Shown piece after piece: positions 56,425-64,000 of a DNA stretch of 64,000 nucleotides. How positions within the stretch are numbered: the first letter of the stretch is position 1; each line of letters starts with the position of its first letter. Both the position numbers and the translations under genes were made by a program. Under the pieces are notes generated by a model. It was not told the origin of the DNA and did no database searches. It worked only from the letters and a program-made list of their open reading frames with translations. Source of the stretch: Lactiplantibacillus modestisalitolerans (GTDB taxonomy: Bacteria > Bacillota > Bacilli > Lactobacillales > Lactobacillaceae); the NCBI RefSeq assembly GCF_005405425.1, contig NZ_BJEA01000017.1, forward strand, positions 1 through 64,000, read 5' to 3'.

Positions 56425-57081
56425 ATGCGTGAAGCACAGCGGGCTAAGCGGGCGGAAAAAGCATCCGCACCGCAAGCAAAAACACCGCAACCACGGCAAC
56501 CGTTTAATGGGTGGAAGTGGATTGCCATTATTTTATTGGCGTTAGTCATTGGGACCGGTGCCTACGTCGGAACGCAAATTTTTCGATCCCCAAGTGAGAC
56601 GACCACGTTAACGAGTCAACGTAACGATGCGGCCAGTGTGCCCATTAAAATGAATCGTAAGCAGCTGAACGCGTTAGCCAGTTACTATTTGACTGATTTG
56701 CAAAAGGGTCAGGATTTAAAGTACCGTTTCCTAGTTAAAAAGCAGGCGGCCTACTTACTCGGGACGACCCAGGTGTTAGGCCAGGATATTTCGTTTGTGA
56801 TCACGATGCAACCTAAGGTCATCGATGACGGGAACATTTCGCTCAAAGCGACTAAGCTGTCGGTCGGAACGATGTCGTTGCCAATTAGCTTTGTGATCAA
56901 CTATATCAACAATAATTACAAGATTCCCAAGTGGGTTCGGCTGAACGCTAAGCAAAAAACGGTCAACTTGTACTTAAATAAGCTGGTTAGCAAGCACGAC
57001 GTTTCTTATAGTGTCGATCAGATTGATCTGGCGAATGACCAGTTCCAGTTTGAAATGCACATTCCAACCAGTAATAATTAG
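56425..57081 (+). CDS. YpmS family membrane-anchored protein (DUF2140)
   Basis: A 218-residue protein with a basic cytoplasmic tail (1-30), one membrane helix (about 31-53, [22 protein letters not shown]) and an extracellular domain ([24 protein letters not shown]) typical of YpmS/DUF2140. Function unknown. The ATG follows AAGGAGG, 12 bp after the GDSL gene. Confidence 0.9.
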   Translation: MREAQRAKRAEKASAPQAKTPQPRQPFNGWKWIAIILLALVIGTGAYVGTQIFRSPSETTTLTSQRNDAASVPIKMNRKQLNALASYYLTDLQKGQDLKYRFLVKKQAAYLLGTTQVLGQDISFVITMQPKVIDDGNISLKATKLSVGTMSLPISFVINYINNNYKIPKWVRLNAKQKTVNLYLNKLVSKHDVSYSVDQIDLANDQFQFEMHIPTSNN

Positions 57082-57101
57082 CAGACCAGTGGGGTGAATT
57101 C

Positions 57102-57323
57102 ATGCACAAAACGTTTTATCAGTTTTTAATGACGCAGCGGAATCCAGATAGTACGGCGGCCATTGCGGAGTTTGCGAACAACGCCTTCTTAGACCAGTCG
57201 TTTCCAAAGCAGAGCCGGGACTTTCACGAACTGTCCCAGTACTTAGAATTGAACGCGGGTTACTTGCCTGGGATGACGATTTTTGACGATGCTTGGCAAG
57301 CCTACTTAGCGAGTGAGGCGTAA
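57102..57323 (+). CDS. YozE family (UPF0346) protein
   Basis: A 73-residue SAM-like helical protein: [45 protein letters not shown]-type pattern matching the UPF0346/YozE family over its length. Role unknown. It lies 20 bp after the ypmS-type gene and 33 bp before the ctpA gene in the same unit. Confidence 0.93.
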   Translation: MHKTFYQFLMTQRNPDSTAAIAEFANNAFLDQSFPKQSRDFHELSQYLELNAGYLPGMTIFDDAWQAYLASEA

Positions 57324-57356
57324 GGCGCTTAATTTGAAAGAAAGAGGACGTTAGTG

Positions 57357-58844
57357 ATGCCAGAAAAACCAACGGAGCAAAATCCGCATTTGAAACAGCA
57401 ACAACCGCGACCTAAACGCCGCGTAGGGTTATGGACCTACATTATTTCGATCGTCGTGGCCTTGGGCGTCGGGGTCGGCGGAACCTACTGGTTTTTAGGC
57501 CGGGCCGTGACCCAACAAATTGCTAGCATGCAGCAGACCAATCAGGCAATGAAAAAAGTCGCTGCCGTATACCAGACAATCAGTGAAAACTATTACCAAC
57601 CGGTCAACGCGAACAAGTTAGCTAACGGGGCCATTAACGGGATGGTTAATTCCCTGGGCGATAAGTTTTCCGAATACATGGACAAAAGTGAGACCCAGGA
57701 CTTAAACGATACGATTGACAGTTCGTTTTCAGGAATCGGGGCGCAGGTCCAAAAAGCCGGGAGCTACGTCCAAATCATCTCGCCAATTGCCGGGACACCC
57801 GCTAAAAAGGCGGGCTTAAAGCCTAAGGACGTGATCAAAGCGGTCAACGGTAAGTCGATTGCGGGGAAGACCCTGACCGAAGCCGTGAACTTGATGCGTG
57901 GTAAAATCGGGACGAGCGTTAAATTACAGGTTGAGCGTAACGGTGAGACCTTTAACGTTACCTTGAAACGGGCGAAGATTCCGGTGACGACCGTTGATTA
58001 TAAGCTGGTTGGTGGTAAACAGAAGATCGGGTACGTGACGGTTTCGACCTTCTCAACTGATACGGCGAAGGAATTTAAGGCGGCGTTAAAAGCGTTGGAC
58101 AAACAGGGCGCCAAAAAGCTGGTCATTGACATGCGCGGGAACCCGGGTGGCTTAATGACGGCGGCCCTTAAGATGGCTTCCATGTTCTTAAAGAACGGTA
58201 AAACGATCATGCAGGTCCAGTCACGGGATGGCGCTGCTGAGAAGTACGTTGCGGGTAAGAAGTACGATGGCGGCTATAAGGTCACCAAACCGACGACCGT
58301 GATGATCGACGGTGGGAGTGCCTCGGCGGCCGAAATTTTCTCCGCCGCGTTACACCAATCTGCCGGCGTTAAGCTCGTTGGGTCGAAGTCTTACGGCAAG
58401 GGGACCGTGCAGACGGTCACTTCGTTTAATGATAAGACTGAAATGAAGATTACGGTTGCTAAATGGTTAACGCCAAATGGTGATTGGATCAATAAGAAGG
58501 GCTTAACCCCGGACATCGTCGCTAACGAGCCCAGCTATGCGAGCCTGACCATCGTCAGCAAGGTCAGCGACTTACAAGCTGAAAAGGTTAACCAGAACGT
58601 GAAGACGTTCCAGCAGTACTTAAAGGCCCTGGGCGTCTTTGACGGAACCGTGAACGGCTACTTTGGTGACAGTACGACCGCGGCCGTTAAAAAGTATCAA
58701 AAGCAGGCCAAGTTAACCGTAACGGGGAAGGTCGACAAGCAAACGTTGGCTAAGATTGAAACCGCATTGGCGGAAAAAATCAGCGCGCATGACCGAGCGT
58801 ACGATGCGGCCATTAAATTAATGAGTCAAACGCAAACCGACTAA
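57357..58844 (+). CDS. ctpA: C-terminal processing peptidase (S41)
   Basis: A 495-residue serine protease: short cytoplasmic N-terminus, a membrane helix (about 25-50), a PDZ domain (about 110-200, GIGAQVQKAGSYVQIISP...AGLKPKDVIKAVNG), the S41 core with catalytic Ser in DGGSASAAEIFSAAL and Lys in GSKSYGKGTVQ, and a C-terminal peptidoglycan-binding domain (about 410-475). It acts at the cell surface. ATG 57357 follows AGAGG; GTG 57354 is an alternative. Terminator at 58875. Confidence 0.95.
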   Translation: MPEKPTEQNPHLKQQQPRPKRRVGLWTYIISIVVALGVGVGGTYWFLGRAVTQQIASMQQTNQAMKKVAAVYQTISENYYQPVNANKLANGAINGMVNSLGDKFSEYMDKSETQDLNDTIDSSFSGIGAQVQKAGSYVQIISPIAGTPAKKAGLKPKDVIKAVNGKSIAGKTLTEAVNLMRGKIGTSVKLQVERNGETFNVTLKRAKIPVTTVDYKLVGGKQKIGYVTVSTFSTDTAKEFKAALKALDKQGAKKLVIDMRGNPGGLMTAALKMASMFLKNGKTIMQVQSRDGAAEKYVAGKKYDGGYKVTKPTTVMIDGGSASAAEIFSAALHQSAGVKLVGSKSYGKGTVQTVTSFNDKTEMKITVAKWLTPNGDWINKKGLTPDIVANEPSYASLTIVSKVSDLQAEKVNQNVKTFQQYLKALGVFDGTVNGYFGDSTTAAVKKYQKQAKLTVTGKVDKQTLAKIETALAEKISAHDRAYDAAIKLMSQTQTD

Positions 58845-58874
58845 GACGGTTTTAAGCGTTGATCAGAAGCAGTG

Positions 58875-58917
58875 AGCAGCTACAGGAAGGCGCGGCCTTT
58901 CTTGGAGCTGCTTTTTT
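58875..58917 (+). terminator. ctpA terminator
   Basis: AGCAGCT (58875-58881) pairs with AGCTGCT (58906-58912), with AGG-AAGGC/GCCTT-TCTT inside, followed by T's. Confidence 0.9.
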
Positions 58918-59092
58918 AGAGTCTATGATATTTGGTGTTGAGCTGCTAAGAAAGCTAGCACTTGAGTTTTCATCAGGACGTTATGACTACCGAAATAAGT
59001 AAGCAAGATTACGTTAAATTTGGTAACCGTTCTGCCGGATCATCTTCATTAATTGAGACTAACCTGTAAAACTAAATATAAAAGCCAGTCTA

Positions 59093-59260
59093 GCCAGCAG
59101 CGGGTGTAACCATGGCTCAACTGCGAAATTATTCTTAGGCGGAAGTGGGTTGCTTCCGGCTTAGAATAAGGCTCGAATTTGAGATTGCTCAGTGGTCTTC
59201 TGAGTGAGCTCAAATCGATGCCCGCAGTGTTCCAGCCAACCGGTTACACCCGTTGCTGGC
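59093..59260. repeat. 168-bp three-way-junction element (structured RNA or MITE-like)
   Basis: GCCAGCAGCGGGTGTAACC (59093-59111) is complementary to GGTTACACCCGTTGCTGGC (59242-59260), 19 bp with one G-U. The helix continues inward as GGCT/AGCC and ACTGCG/CGCAGT. Inside are two hairpins: TTATTCTTA...GGAAG-TGGGTTG-CTTCC...TTAGAATAA (59130-59169), and CGAATTTGAG..GCTCAG/CTGAGTGAG..CTCAAATCG (about 59174-59218). The right arm and its flank recur at 30764. It has no coding capacity. It could be a non-coding RNA, a riboswitch-like leader or a small mobile repeat. Confidence 0.55.
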
Positions 59261-59288
59261 GGCAATTTCAACACCAATTGGTACAGAG
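59250..59288. repeat. 39-bp dispersed repeat, copy 2
   Basis: 38 of 39 bases match 30764-30802. The left end overlaps the right arm of the structured element, and the right end is followed by CCTTTTTTA. Confidence 0.8.
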
Positions 59289-59432
59289 TCCTTTTTTACG
59301 GCTTACGTGGTTCAGCATCGCTCGTTTAGACTAGACAAGTGGACGCTAGACGCGCATAATCGATTTTTAATTAAAGTAAGCGGTCCGTCTATTGGATGCG
59401 GCGGTCGTTTAATACGGAGAGGTGGGTTACGG

Positions 59433-59975
59433 ATGCATAAACGGTGGGTTCAGCTCGGAATCGTAGGGGGACTAGTGATTGTTATTGGTGGCGGGCTAAG
59501 CTGGGGACGCTTAAGTCAGCCGGCTGCCACCAAAGTGCCCCAAATTAGCCGAAAAGCACAATCAAGCAAGCCCGTAGCTGAAATCACGCAAGCGCGTTGG
59601 CGGCAAAACCCCAAATTAAAGTATGCGAGTTTGATCTATTATGCAGTGAAGCACTTGAAAATTCAGCGGTGGCAAGAAGTTAGTGACTTTGAACGTGGCT
59701 GGCAAGTCGAGATTTATGCCAATCATGGTCGGCCGAAATACTTAGTCTGGCCTGACCAGCACATTCAAGCGCCGGCTAAGCAACTCCAGCCGAATTGGTT
59801 CACGCTCAGCCCCGATGGCAAGGTGACCTACGATAGCTTTGGCGTTCATAGCTTTAGTCCGGATTTAACGGCGACCGTTAGCGAGGCGACCATCTTAAAG
59901 CAACTTCAAGCCGACCACGCGGCGGCGCGCATTCACGCCATGCTCCCACATTTAACCGTTGTCCGGCACCACTGA
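59433..59975 (+). CDS. hypothetical membrane-anchored extracellular protein
   Basis: A 180-residue protein: MHKRWVQ then a membrane helix or signal anchor (about 7-24, QLGIVGGLVIVIGGGLSW), a linker, and a ~120-residue extracellular part I do not recognise (WRQNPKLKYASLIYYAVKHL, FERGWQVEIYANHGRPKYLVWPD). There is no lipobox. ATG 59433 follows GGAGAGGTGG with six-nt spacing; the open frame reaches back to 59253 but over repeat sequence. Lactobacillus-type orphan; function unknown. Confidence 0.78.
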   Translation: MHKRWVQLGIVGGLVIVIGGGLSWGRLSQPAATKVPQISRKAQSSKPVAEITQARWRQNPKLKYASLIYYAVKHLKIQRWQEVSDFERGWQVEIYANHGRPKYLVWPDQHIQAPAKQLQPNWFTLSPDGKVTYDSFGVHSFSPDLTATVSEATILKQLQADHAAARIHAMLPHLTVVRHH

Positions 59976-60098
59976 CGGGGGCGGTTACGGGCATTTTTAA
60001 TGAGAAAAACGCGCGGAAACTAGCGTTTTTAGTTAATTCTCGGTATGATGAAAGGTGCGATGAACTGGCAATTAGCCAGACGAAAGGAAGCAATTTAT

Positions 60099-60950
60099 AT
60101 GAATATTCAATGGTATCCCGGTCACATGGCGAAGGCCATTCACCAAATTCAGGATAACCTCAATTTAGTGGACATCGTCTTCGAACTAGTGGACGCCCGG
60201 ATTCCCGAGGCTTCCCGAAACCCCGATATTGAAAAAGTCATTCAACACAAGCCCCATTTATTGATCATGACTAAGAAGGATCTTGCCGATCCGCAACAGA
60301 CCGCGGCCTGGGTCGCCCACTACCAAGCGCAAGGGCAAACGGCGATCGCCGTGGACTCCCGTAACCGGACGACTGGTAAGCAGATCACGCAGGCGGCAAC
60401 GACGATGCTAGCGGATAAGCTGGCTAAAATTGCGGCGCGGGGGATTACGAACCGGCCGATTCGTGCGGTTTGCGTCGGCATTCCGAATGTTGGTAAATCG
60501 ACGCTATTAAATCACATTGTGAATAAGAAAATTGCCAAGGTCGGGGACCGACCGGGAGTGACTAAGGGTCAACAGTGGCTAAAAGCGTCTAACAAATTGG
60601 AATTGTTAGATACACCCGGAATCCTCTGGCCTAAATTTGAGGACCAGGTCGTTGGGACGAAACTAGCGGTCACCGGGGCAATCAAAGAAAATATTTATCC
60701 GAACGACGACGTGGCGCTATTTGCATTGGATTTCTATAAGCAGCATTACCCGCAACGGTTAGTAACGCGGTATAAGCTTGATGAAGCCCAATTAGAATTG
60801 GCCAACCCCGAGCTACTCATGGTGATGACGAAAAACGCTGGGATGCGCGATGACTGGGAGCGCTTTTGCGGAGCCTTTTTATTAGATATTCGTAAGGGCC
60901 GGCTGGGCCGCTTCACCCTCGATTTAACGACGGAGCAAGCGGATGACTAA
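60099..60950 (+). CDS. rbgA: ribosome biogenesis GTPase RbgA (YlqF)
   Basis: A 283-residue circularly permuted GTPase for late 50S assembly. The order G4 TKKDL (about 65-69), G1 GIPNVGKST (about 127-135), G3 DTPGILWP shows the permutation. The N-terminal WYPGHMAKA is the family signature. ATG 60099 follows GAAAGGAAG; the frame is open from 60045. Its end overlaps rnhB by 8 bp, the conserved ylqF-rnhB pair. Confidence 0.96.
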   Translation: MNIQWYPGHMAKAIHQIQDNLNLVDIVFELVDARIPEASRNPDIEKVIQHKPHLLIMTKKDLADPQQTAAWVAHYQAQGQTAIAVDSRNRTTGKQITQAATTMLADKLAKIAARGITNRPIRAVCVGIPNVGKSTLLNHIVNKKIAKVGDRPGVTKGQQWLKASNKLELLDTPGILWPKFEDQVVGTKLAVTGAIKENIYPNDDVALFALDFYKQHYPQRLVTRYKLDEAQLELANPELLMVMTKNAGMRDDWERFCGAFLLDIRKGRLGRFTLDLTTEQADD

Positions 60951-61710
60951 GTTAACGATTGCCGCGTTTAAACAGCAGTTAGCGCACCACCCGGATCAGA
61001 CGTTGCTGACGGCCGCCCAACAAGATCCGCGCAAGGGCGTTCAGCAGGCCTACCAGCAATATTTAAAGCGGCAAGCCGCGCGGGCGGCCCTCCAGACCCG
61101 TTTTGACCAGCATATGCGGCTGGAACGAGCCTTTTGGGCGGCCGGCGGTCAGTACGTTGCCGGCATCGATGAAGTTGGCCGCGGGCCACTAGCCGGGCCC
61201 GTGGTCACCGCCGCGGTCGTCCTGCCCCAGGACTTTGATTTGGTTGAAGTTAACGATTCAAAGCAGTTAACCGCAACACAACGGGAACGCTTAATGCCCC
61301 AAATTTTAAGCCGCGCGGTCGCGGTGAGTCTGGGAGTGGCCTCGCCAGCGCAAATCGATGCTTTAAATATTTACGAGGCGACCCGGGTAGCGATGGCGCA
61401 GGCCGTCACTAATTTACGGGTGGCCCCGACCCGGTTACTGGTTGACGCGATGCAGATTCCCGTCCCAATTGAACAGGTCCGCTTGATCAAGGGGGATGCG
61501 AAGAGCGCCAGCATTTCGGCGGCCAGTATCGTGGCCAAGGTGGCCCGAGACCACCTGATGGCAACTTACGAGCAAGTCTATCCTGGTTATGATTTTGCCC
61601 ATAACATGGGCTACGGGACGGCGAAACATTTAGCAGGGCTCCGGGAATTGGGGGCAACGCCGATTCACCGCCGTTCTTTTTCGCCGGTCCAGCACGTATT
61701 ACGCCCGTAA
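60943..61710 (+). CDS. rnhB: ribonuclease HII
   Basis: A 255-residue RNase HII, which removes ribonucleotides from DNA. The catalytic [15 protein letters not shown] block (about 72-86) gives D and E; the later LVDAMQIP and AKVARDH blocks carry the remaining acids. An N-terminal ~65-residue helical extension is usual in Bacilli. Coupled to rbgA by overlap. Confidence 0.96.
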   Translation: MTKLTIAAFKQQLAHHPDQTLLTAAQQDPRKGVQQAYQQYLKRQAARAALQTRFDQHMRLERAFWAAGGQYVAGIDEVGRGPLAGPVVTAAVVLPQDFDLVEVNDSKQLTATQRERLMPQILSRAVAVSLGVASPAQIDALNIYEATRVAMAQAVTNLRVAPTRLLVDAMQIPVPIEQVRLIKGDAKSASISAASIVAKVARDHLMATYEQVYPGYDFAHNMGYGTAKHLAGLRELGATPIHRRSFSPVQHVLRP

Positions 61711-61743
61711 CTGCGTAACTTCCTAATAAAGGGAGTGACGGCC

Positions 61744-62613
61744 GTGCAATTACGCCAATTATTAATTCGATTACACCTCGCTCAGGGGCAAACTTATCAA
61801 ACAATCGCTCGAATCATCCGGGCGTGTCACCAAAACCAAACCGTTGTAACGGATTTGAATCGACTATGTGAACTTGGTCAATTAACTGCGCCCCAAGCGC
61901 AAGCCTTTGGTCGTGACTGGGAAAGTGCCGCCCTTGAGCGCCGCTACCAGTTAAATGCGCACCTCGATAGTGTAACGATTTTAGATGCTGATTATCCGAT
62001 AGCCTTATTAGAAAGTTACCAACCGCCGCTGGTTCTATTTTTACGGGGCCACCGCAATTTATTGACCTCGCCGCGCCAGCTTGCGGTCGTAGGTACCCGC
62101 CAGACGGATGCGTACGCGGAGCAATGTATTCGGCAACTATTACCGCCACTTACCACGGCCCAAGTGGTCCTGGTGAGCGGTTTAGCAGCTGGTGTGGAGC
62201 GGGCAGCCCACACGACGGCAATTGCTTGCGGTTTGCCGACGGTGGCGGTGCTGGCGACCGGCTTAGACCGGGCTTATCCGCCTCAGCACCGGGGGTTGCA
62301 GCGGCGGGTTGGTCAGGTGGGCTTACTAATTAGTGAGTATCCGCTGGGAACGCCTGCCCGGCCATCCCAGTTTCCAGCCCGCAACCGGATTATTGCCGGT
62401 CTGTGTCAGACGTTGTTGGTGGTAGCGGCCCGGGCGCGGTCGGCGAGTTTAATGATGGCCAACCTGGCGTTACAGGCCAACCGCAACGTTTTAGCAATTC
62501 CGGGGCCAATCGATGCGGAATTAGCGGTTGGTTGTAATCAATTAATCGTAGCCGGAGCAAAACCGGTACTAAATTCGGCGCATATAATAGAAGAGTTTTT
62601 ACCGATAATTTGA
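61744..62613 (+). CDS. dprA: DNA processing protein DprA (Smf)
   Basis: A 289-residue protein that loads RecA onto incoming single-stranded DNA in transformation. It has a short N-terminal helical region, then the Rossmann-like DprA core: AVVGTRQTDAY, SGLAAGVERAAHTTA and the C-terminal LAIPGPI. The family's usual SGLARGID-A-AH appears here as GVERAAH, a conservative departure. GTG 61744 is eight nt after GGGAG; GTG 61735 overlaps the site. Its stop codon overlaps the topA -35. Presence alone does not show competence. Confidence 0.93.
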   Translation: MQLRQLLIRLHLAQGQTYQTIARIIRACHQNQTVVTDLNRLCELGQLTAPQAQAFGRDWESAALERRYQLNAHLDSVTILDADYPIALLESYQPPLVLFLRGHRNLLTSPRQLAVVGTRQTDAYAEQCIRQLLPPLTTAQVVLVSGLAAGVERAAHTTAIACGLPTVAVLATGLDRAYPPQHRGLQRRVGQVGLLISEYPLGTPARPSQFPARNRIIAGLCQTLLVVAARARSASLMMANLALQANRNVLAIPGPIDAELAVGCNQLIVAGAKPVLNSAHIIEEFLPII

Positions 62614-62638
62614 CAAGCTGAATTTTTTGAAATATGAT
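62610..62638 (+). promoter_or_regulatory. topA promoter
   Basis: TTGACA (62610-62615) overlapping the dprA stop codon, a 17-nt spacer and TATGAT (62633-62638); the same geometry as the glyQS promoter at the recO stop. Confidence 0.8.
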
Positions 62639-62704
62639 TACATGGATTTGTCAGAACTATCAAGCGCCATTTAGGAACCATTAAAAGTGTAAGGAGCTGA
62701 TCTA

Positions 62705-64000
62705 GTGGCTGCTAGTACAACCAAGCGTAAGCCGGCAACGTCTCGTAAGCCGGCCGCTAAAAAAGCACCAAAACGAAAAACCAGAACAACTGCCAAAAAA
62801 TTAGTGATCGTGGAATCCCCTTCGAAGGCTAAGACAATTGAAAAGTATTTGGGACGTTCGTATAAAGTGGTGGCCAGTTTAGGCCACATTCGCGACCTAC
62901 CGAAGAGTAAGATGGGGGTCGACGTTGAGAATGATTACGAGCCCCACTACATTTCAATTCGTGGTAAGGGGGACGTGATCAAGGGCCTGCGGAAGGAAGC
63001 TAAAAAGGCGAAGGCTGTGTACTTGGCTTCTGACCCGGACCGTGAAGGTGAAGCGATTGCGTGGCACTTATCCTACCTATTGGGGTTAGACCCGAAGGAT
63101 AAGAACCGGGTCGTTTTTAACGAAATTACCAAGGATACCGTTAAAAACGCCTTTAAGGAACCGCGTTCAATTGATATGGACCTCGTTGATGCCCAGCAGG
63201 CGCGTCGAATTTTAGACCGCTTAGTGGGTTATTCGATTAGTCCGCTTCTTTGGAAAAAGGTCAAAAAAGGGTTATCCGCGGGACGGGTGCAGTCGATTGC
63301 GCTCGACCTGATCATTCAACGTGAAAACGAAATTAAGGCTTTTAAACCGAAGGAATATTGGACGATCGATAGTGAGTTCAAGAAGGGCCGCTCGAAGTTT
63401 ACGGCTAGTTTTTACGGGACCCATGGTAAAAAACAAGCGTTAGACGACAATGCGGCCGTCCAACAAGTGTTAGGCCAAATTGATCGTCAGGGTGATTTTA
63501 ACGTTGTTAAAGTGGTGAAAAAGGAACGTAAACGCATGCCGTCACCACCGTTTACGACCTCGACGATGCAACAGGATGCCAACCGCAAGCTGAACTTTCG
63601 GACGCGGAAGACGATGATGGCGGCCCAGCAATTATACGAAGGGATCAACGTTGGTAAGGACGGTAACGTGGGGTTAATCACCTATATGCGGACCGACTCG
63701 ACGCGGATCTCAACGATTGCGAAGCACGAAGCTTCTAAGTTCTTGCACGAAAAGTACGGTGCGGAATACGCGGCGACTAAGCCGGTTAAGGGTAAGTTAC
63801 CAGAAGGCGCTCAAGACGCCCACGAAGCGATTCGGCCGTCGTCAGTCTTTCGGACCCCGGCTAGCATTAAGGATTATTTGACGAAGGACCAGTTCCGGTT
63901 ATACCAATTAATTTGGTCCCGGTTCGTCGCGAGTCAGATGACGCCCGAAGTGCTGGATACGATGGCGGTGACGATCGACCAAAACGACGTACAGTTCCGG
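62705..64000 (+). CDS. topA: DNA topoisomerase I (N-terminal part, cut by window edge)
   Basis: 432 codons of a type IA topoisomerase that relaxes negative supercoils. The start is GTG behind AAGGAG. The TOPRIM domain begins [20 protein letters not shown] at about residue 32, with [15 protein letters not shown] following. The active-site Tyr is in [12 protein letters not shown] (about 325). An unusual N-terminal extension of about 30 residues rich in Lys, Arg, Ala and Pro ([20 protein letters not shown]) precedes the catalytic fold. The C-terminus with zinc fingers lies beyond the window. Confidence 0.96.
   Translation, partial: MAASTTKRKPATSRKPAAKKAPKRKTRTTAKKLVIVESPSKAKTIEKYLGRSYKVVASLGHIRDLPKSKMGVDVENDYEPHYISIRGKGDVIKGLRKEAKKAKAVYLASDPDREGEAIAWHLSYLLGLDPKDKNRVVFNEITKDTVKNAFKEPRSIDMDLVDAQQARRILDRLVGYSISPLLWKKVKKGLSAGRVQSIALDLIIQRENEIKAFKPKEYWTIDSEFKKGRSKFTASFYGTHGKKQALDDNAAVQQVLGQIDRQGDFNVVKVVKKERKRMPSPPFTTSTMQQDANRKLNFRTRKTMMAAQQLYEGINVGKDGNVGLITYMRTDSTRISTIAKHEASKFLHEKYGAEYAATKPVKGKLPEGAQDAHEAIRPSSVFRTPASIKDYLTKDQFRLYQLIWSRFVASQMTPEVLDTMAVTIDQNDVQFR

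Larger units (their letters stand above)
58845..59432. other. intergenic region between ctpA and the orphan anchored protein
   Basis: About 590 bp. It holds the ctpA terminator (58875-58917), about 175 bp with no evident feature, the three-way-junction element (59093-59260), repeat copy 2 and then a ~145-bp stretch leading to the next gene. An open frame from 59253 continues into that gene, but no ribosome site supports such an early start. Confidence 0.5.

Noticed and set aside
59253-59432. Upstream extension of the orphan protein gene to 59253
   Set aside because: The extension runs over the dispersed repeat and has no ribosome site; ATG 59433 has a strong one and begins a signal anchor.
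1-64000. CRISPR arrays, tRNA and rRNA genes, intact transposases, toxin-antitoxin pairs
   Set aside because: I looked for regularly spaced repeats, tRNA T-loop signatures and transposase motifs on both strands and saw none that hold up.

Overview
The window is chromosomal DNA from a low-GC Gram-positive bacterium of the family Lactobacillaceae. The gene order (rpsU-yqeY-phoH-ybeY-dgkA-era-recO-glyQS-dnaG-rpoD, cvfB-xerD-ribT-scpA-scpB-rluB, cmk-rpsA-der-hup, rbgA-rnhB-dprA-topA), the strong AGGAGG-type ribosome binding sites, a CtsR operator, a glycyl T-box and the L. casei-like thyA/folA pair all fit. A pfkA-pyk pair argues for a glycolytic (homo- or facultatively heterofermentative) lineage such as Lactiplantibacillus or a relative. 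That placement is inference from gene content; no database was consulted.

Layout. 1-1050: a terminator-bounded candidate 6S-like RNA and an atypical SDR. 1076-2813: a PPDK/PEP-synthase regulator facing away from rpsU-yqeY. 3379-8161 and 8161-10245: phoH, ybeY, dgkA, era, recO, then T-box-controlled glyQS. 10485-13456: dnaG-rpoD. 13640-17948: a segment of accessory genes separating rpoD from trmK. It holds an orphan protein, a cre-controlled aldehyde dehydrogenase, and a decayed AT-rich locus with an XRE regulator and fragments of others. 18333-24303: trmK, nif3-like, pepT, CtsR-controlled clpB, DUF2929. 24434-30708: dnaE (LexA-like box), pfkA, pyk. 30881-37426: SWIM protein, DUF441, cvfB, xerD, ribT, scpAB, rluB. 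37485-38309: FMN riboswitch and ribU. 38505-45694: ypbB-like, recQ, LysM protein, cmk, rpsA, der, hup. 45878-50727: TPR protein, HAD phosphatase, dapB, cca, orphan. 51037-54431: ABC-F, thyA, folA. 54536-58844: degV, GDSL lipase, ypmS, yozE, ctpA. 59433 to the end: orphan anchored protein, rbgA, rnhB, dprA and topA (cut by the window edge).

Most of the window is housekeeping: replication and chromosome segregation (dnaG, dnaE, topA, scpAB, xerD, hup), translation and ribosome assembly (rpsU, rpsA, era, der, rbgA, ybeY, glyQS), and glycolysis. I found no CRISPR array, tRNA, rRNA, intact insertion sequence or prophage. The less ordinary signals are non-coding. They are a 168-bp three-way-junction element at 59093-59260 whose right flank recurs at 30764; an inverted pair of ~80-bp intergenic repeats at 2850 and 38342; short terminator-like hairpins in the clpB and dnaG leaders; a multi-hairpin leader on the aldehyde dehydrogenase; and the candidate 6S-like RNA at the left edge. 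The decayed regulator locus at 16105-17948 is the clearest sign of gene turnover.
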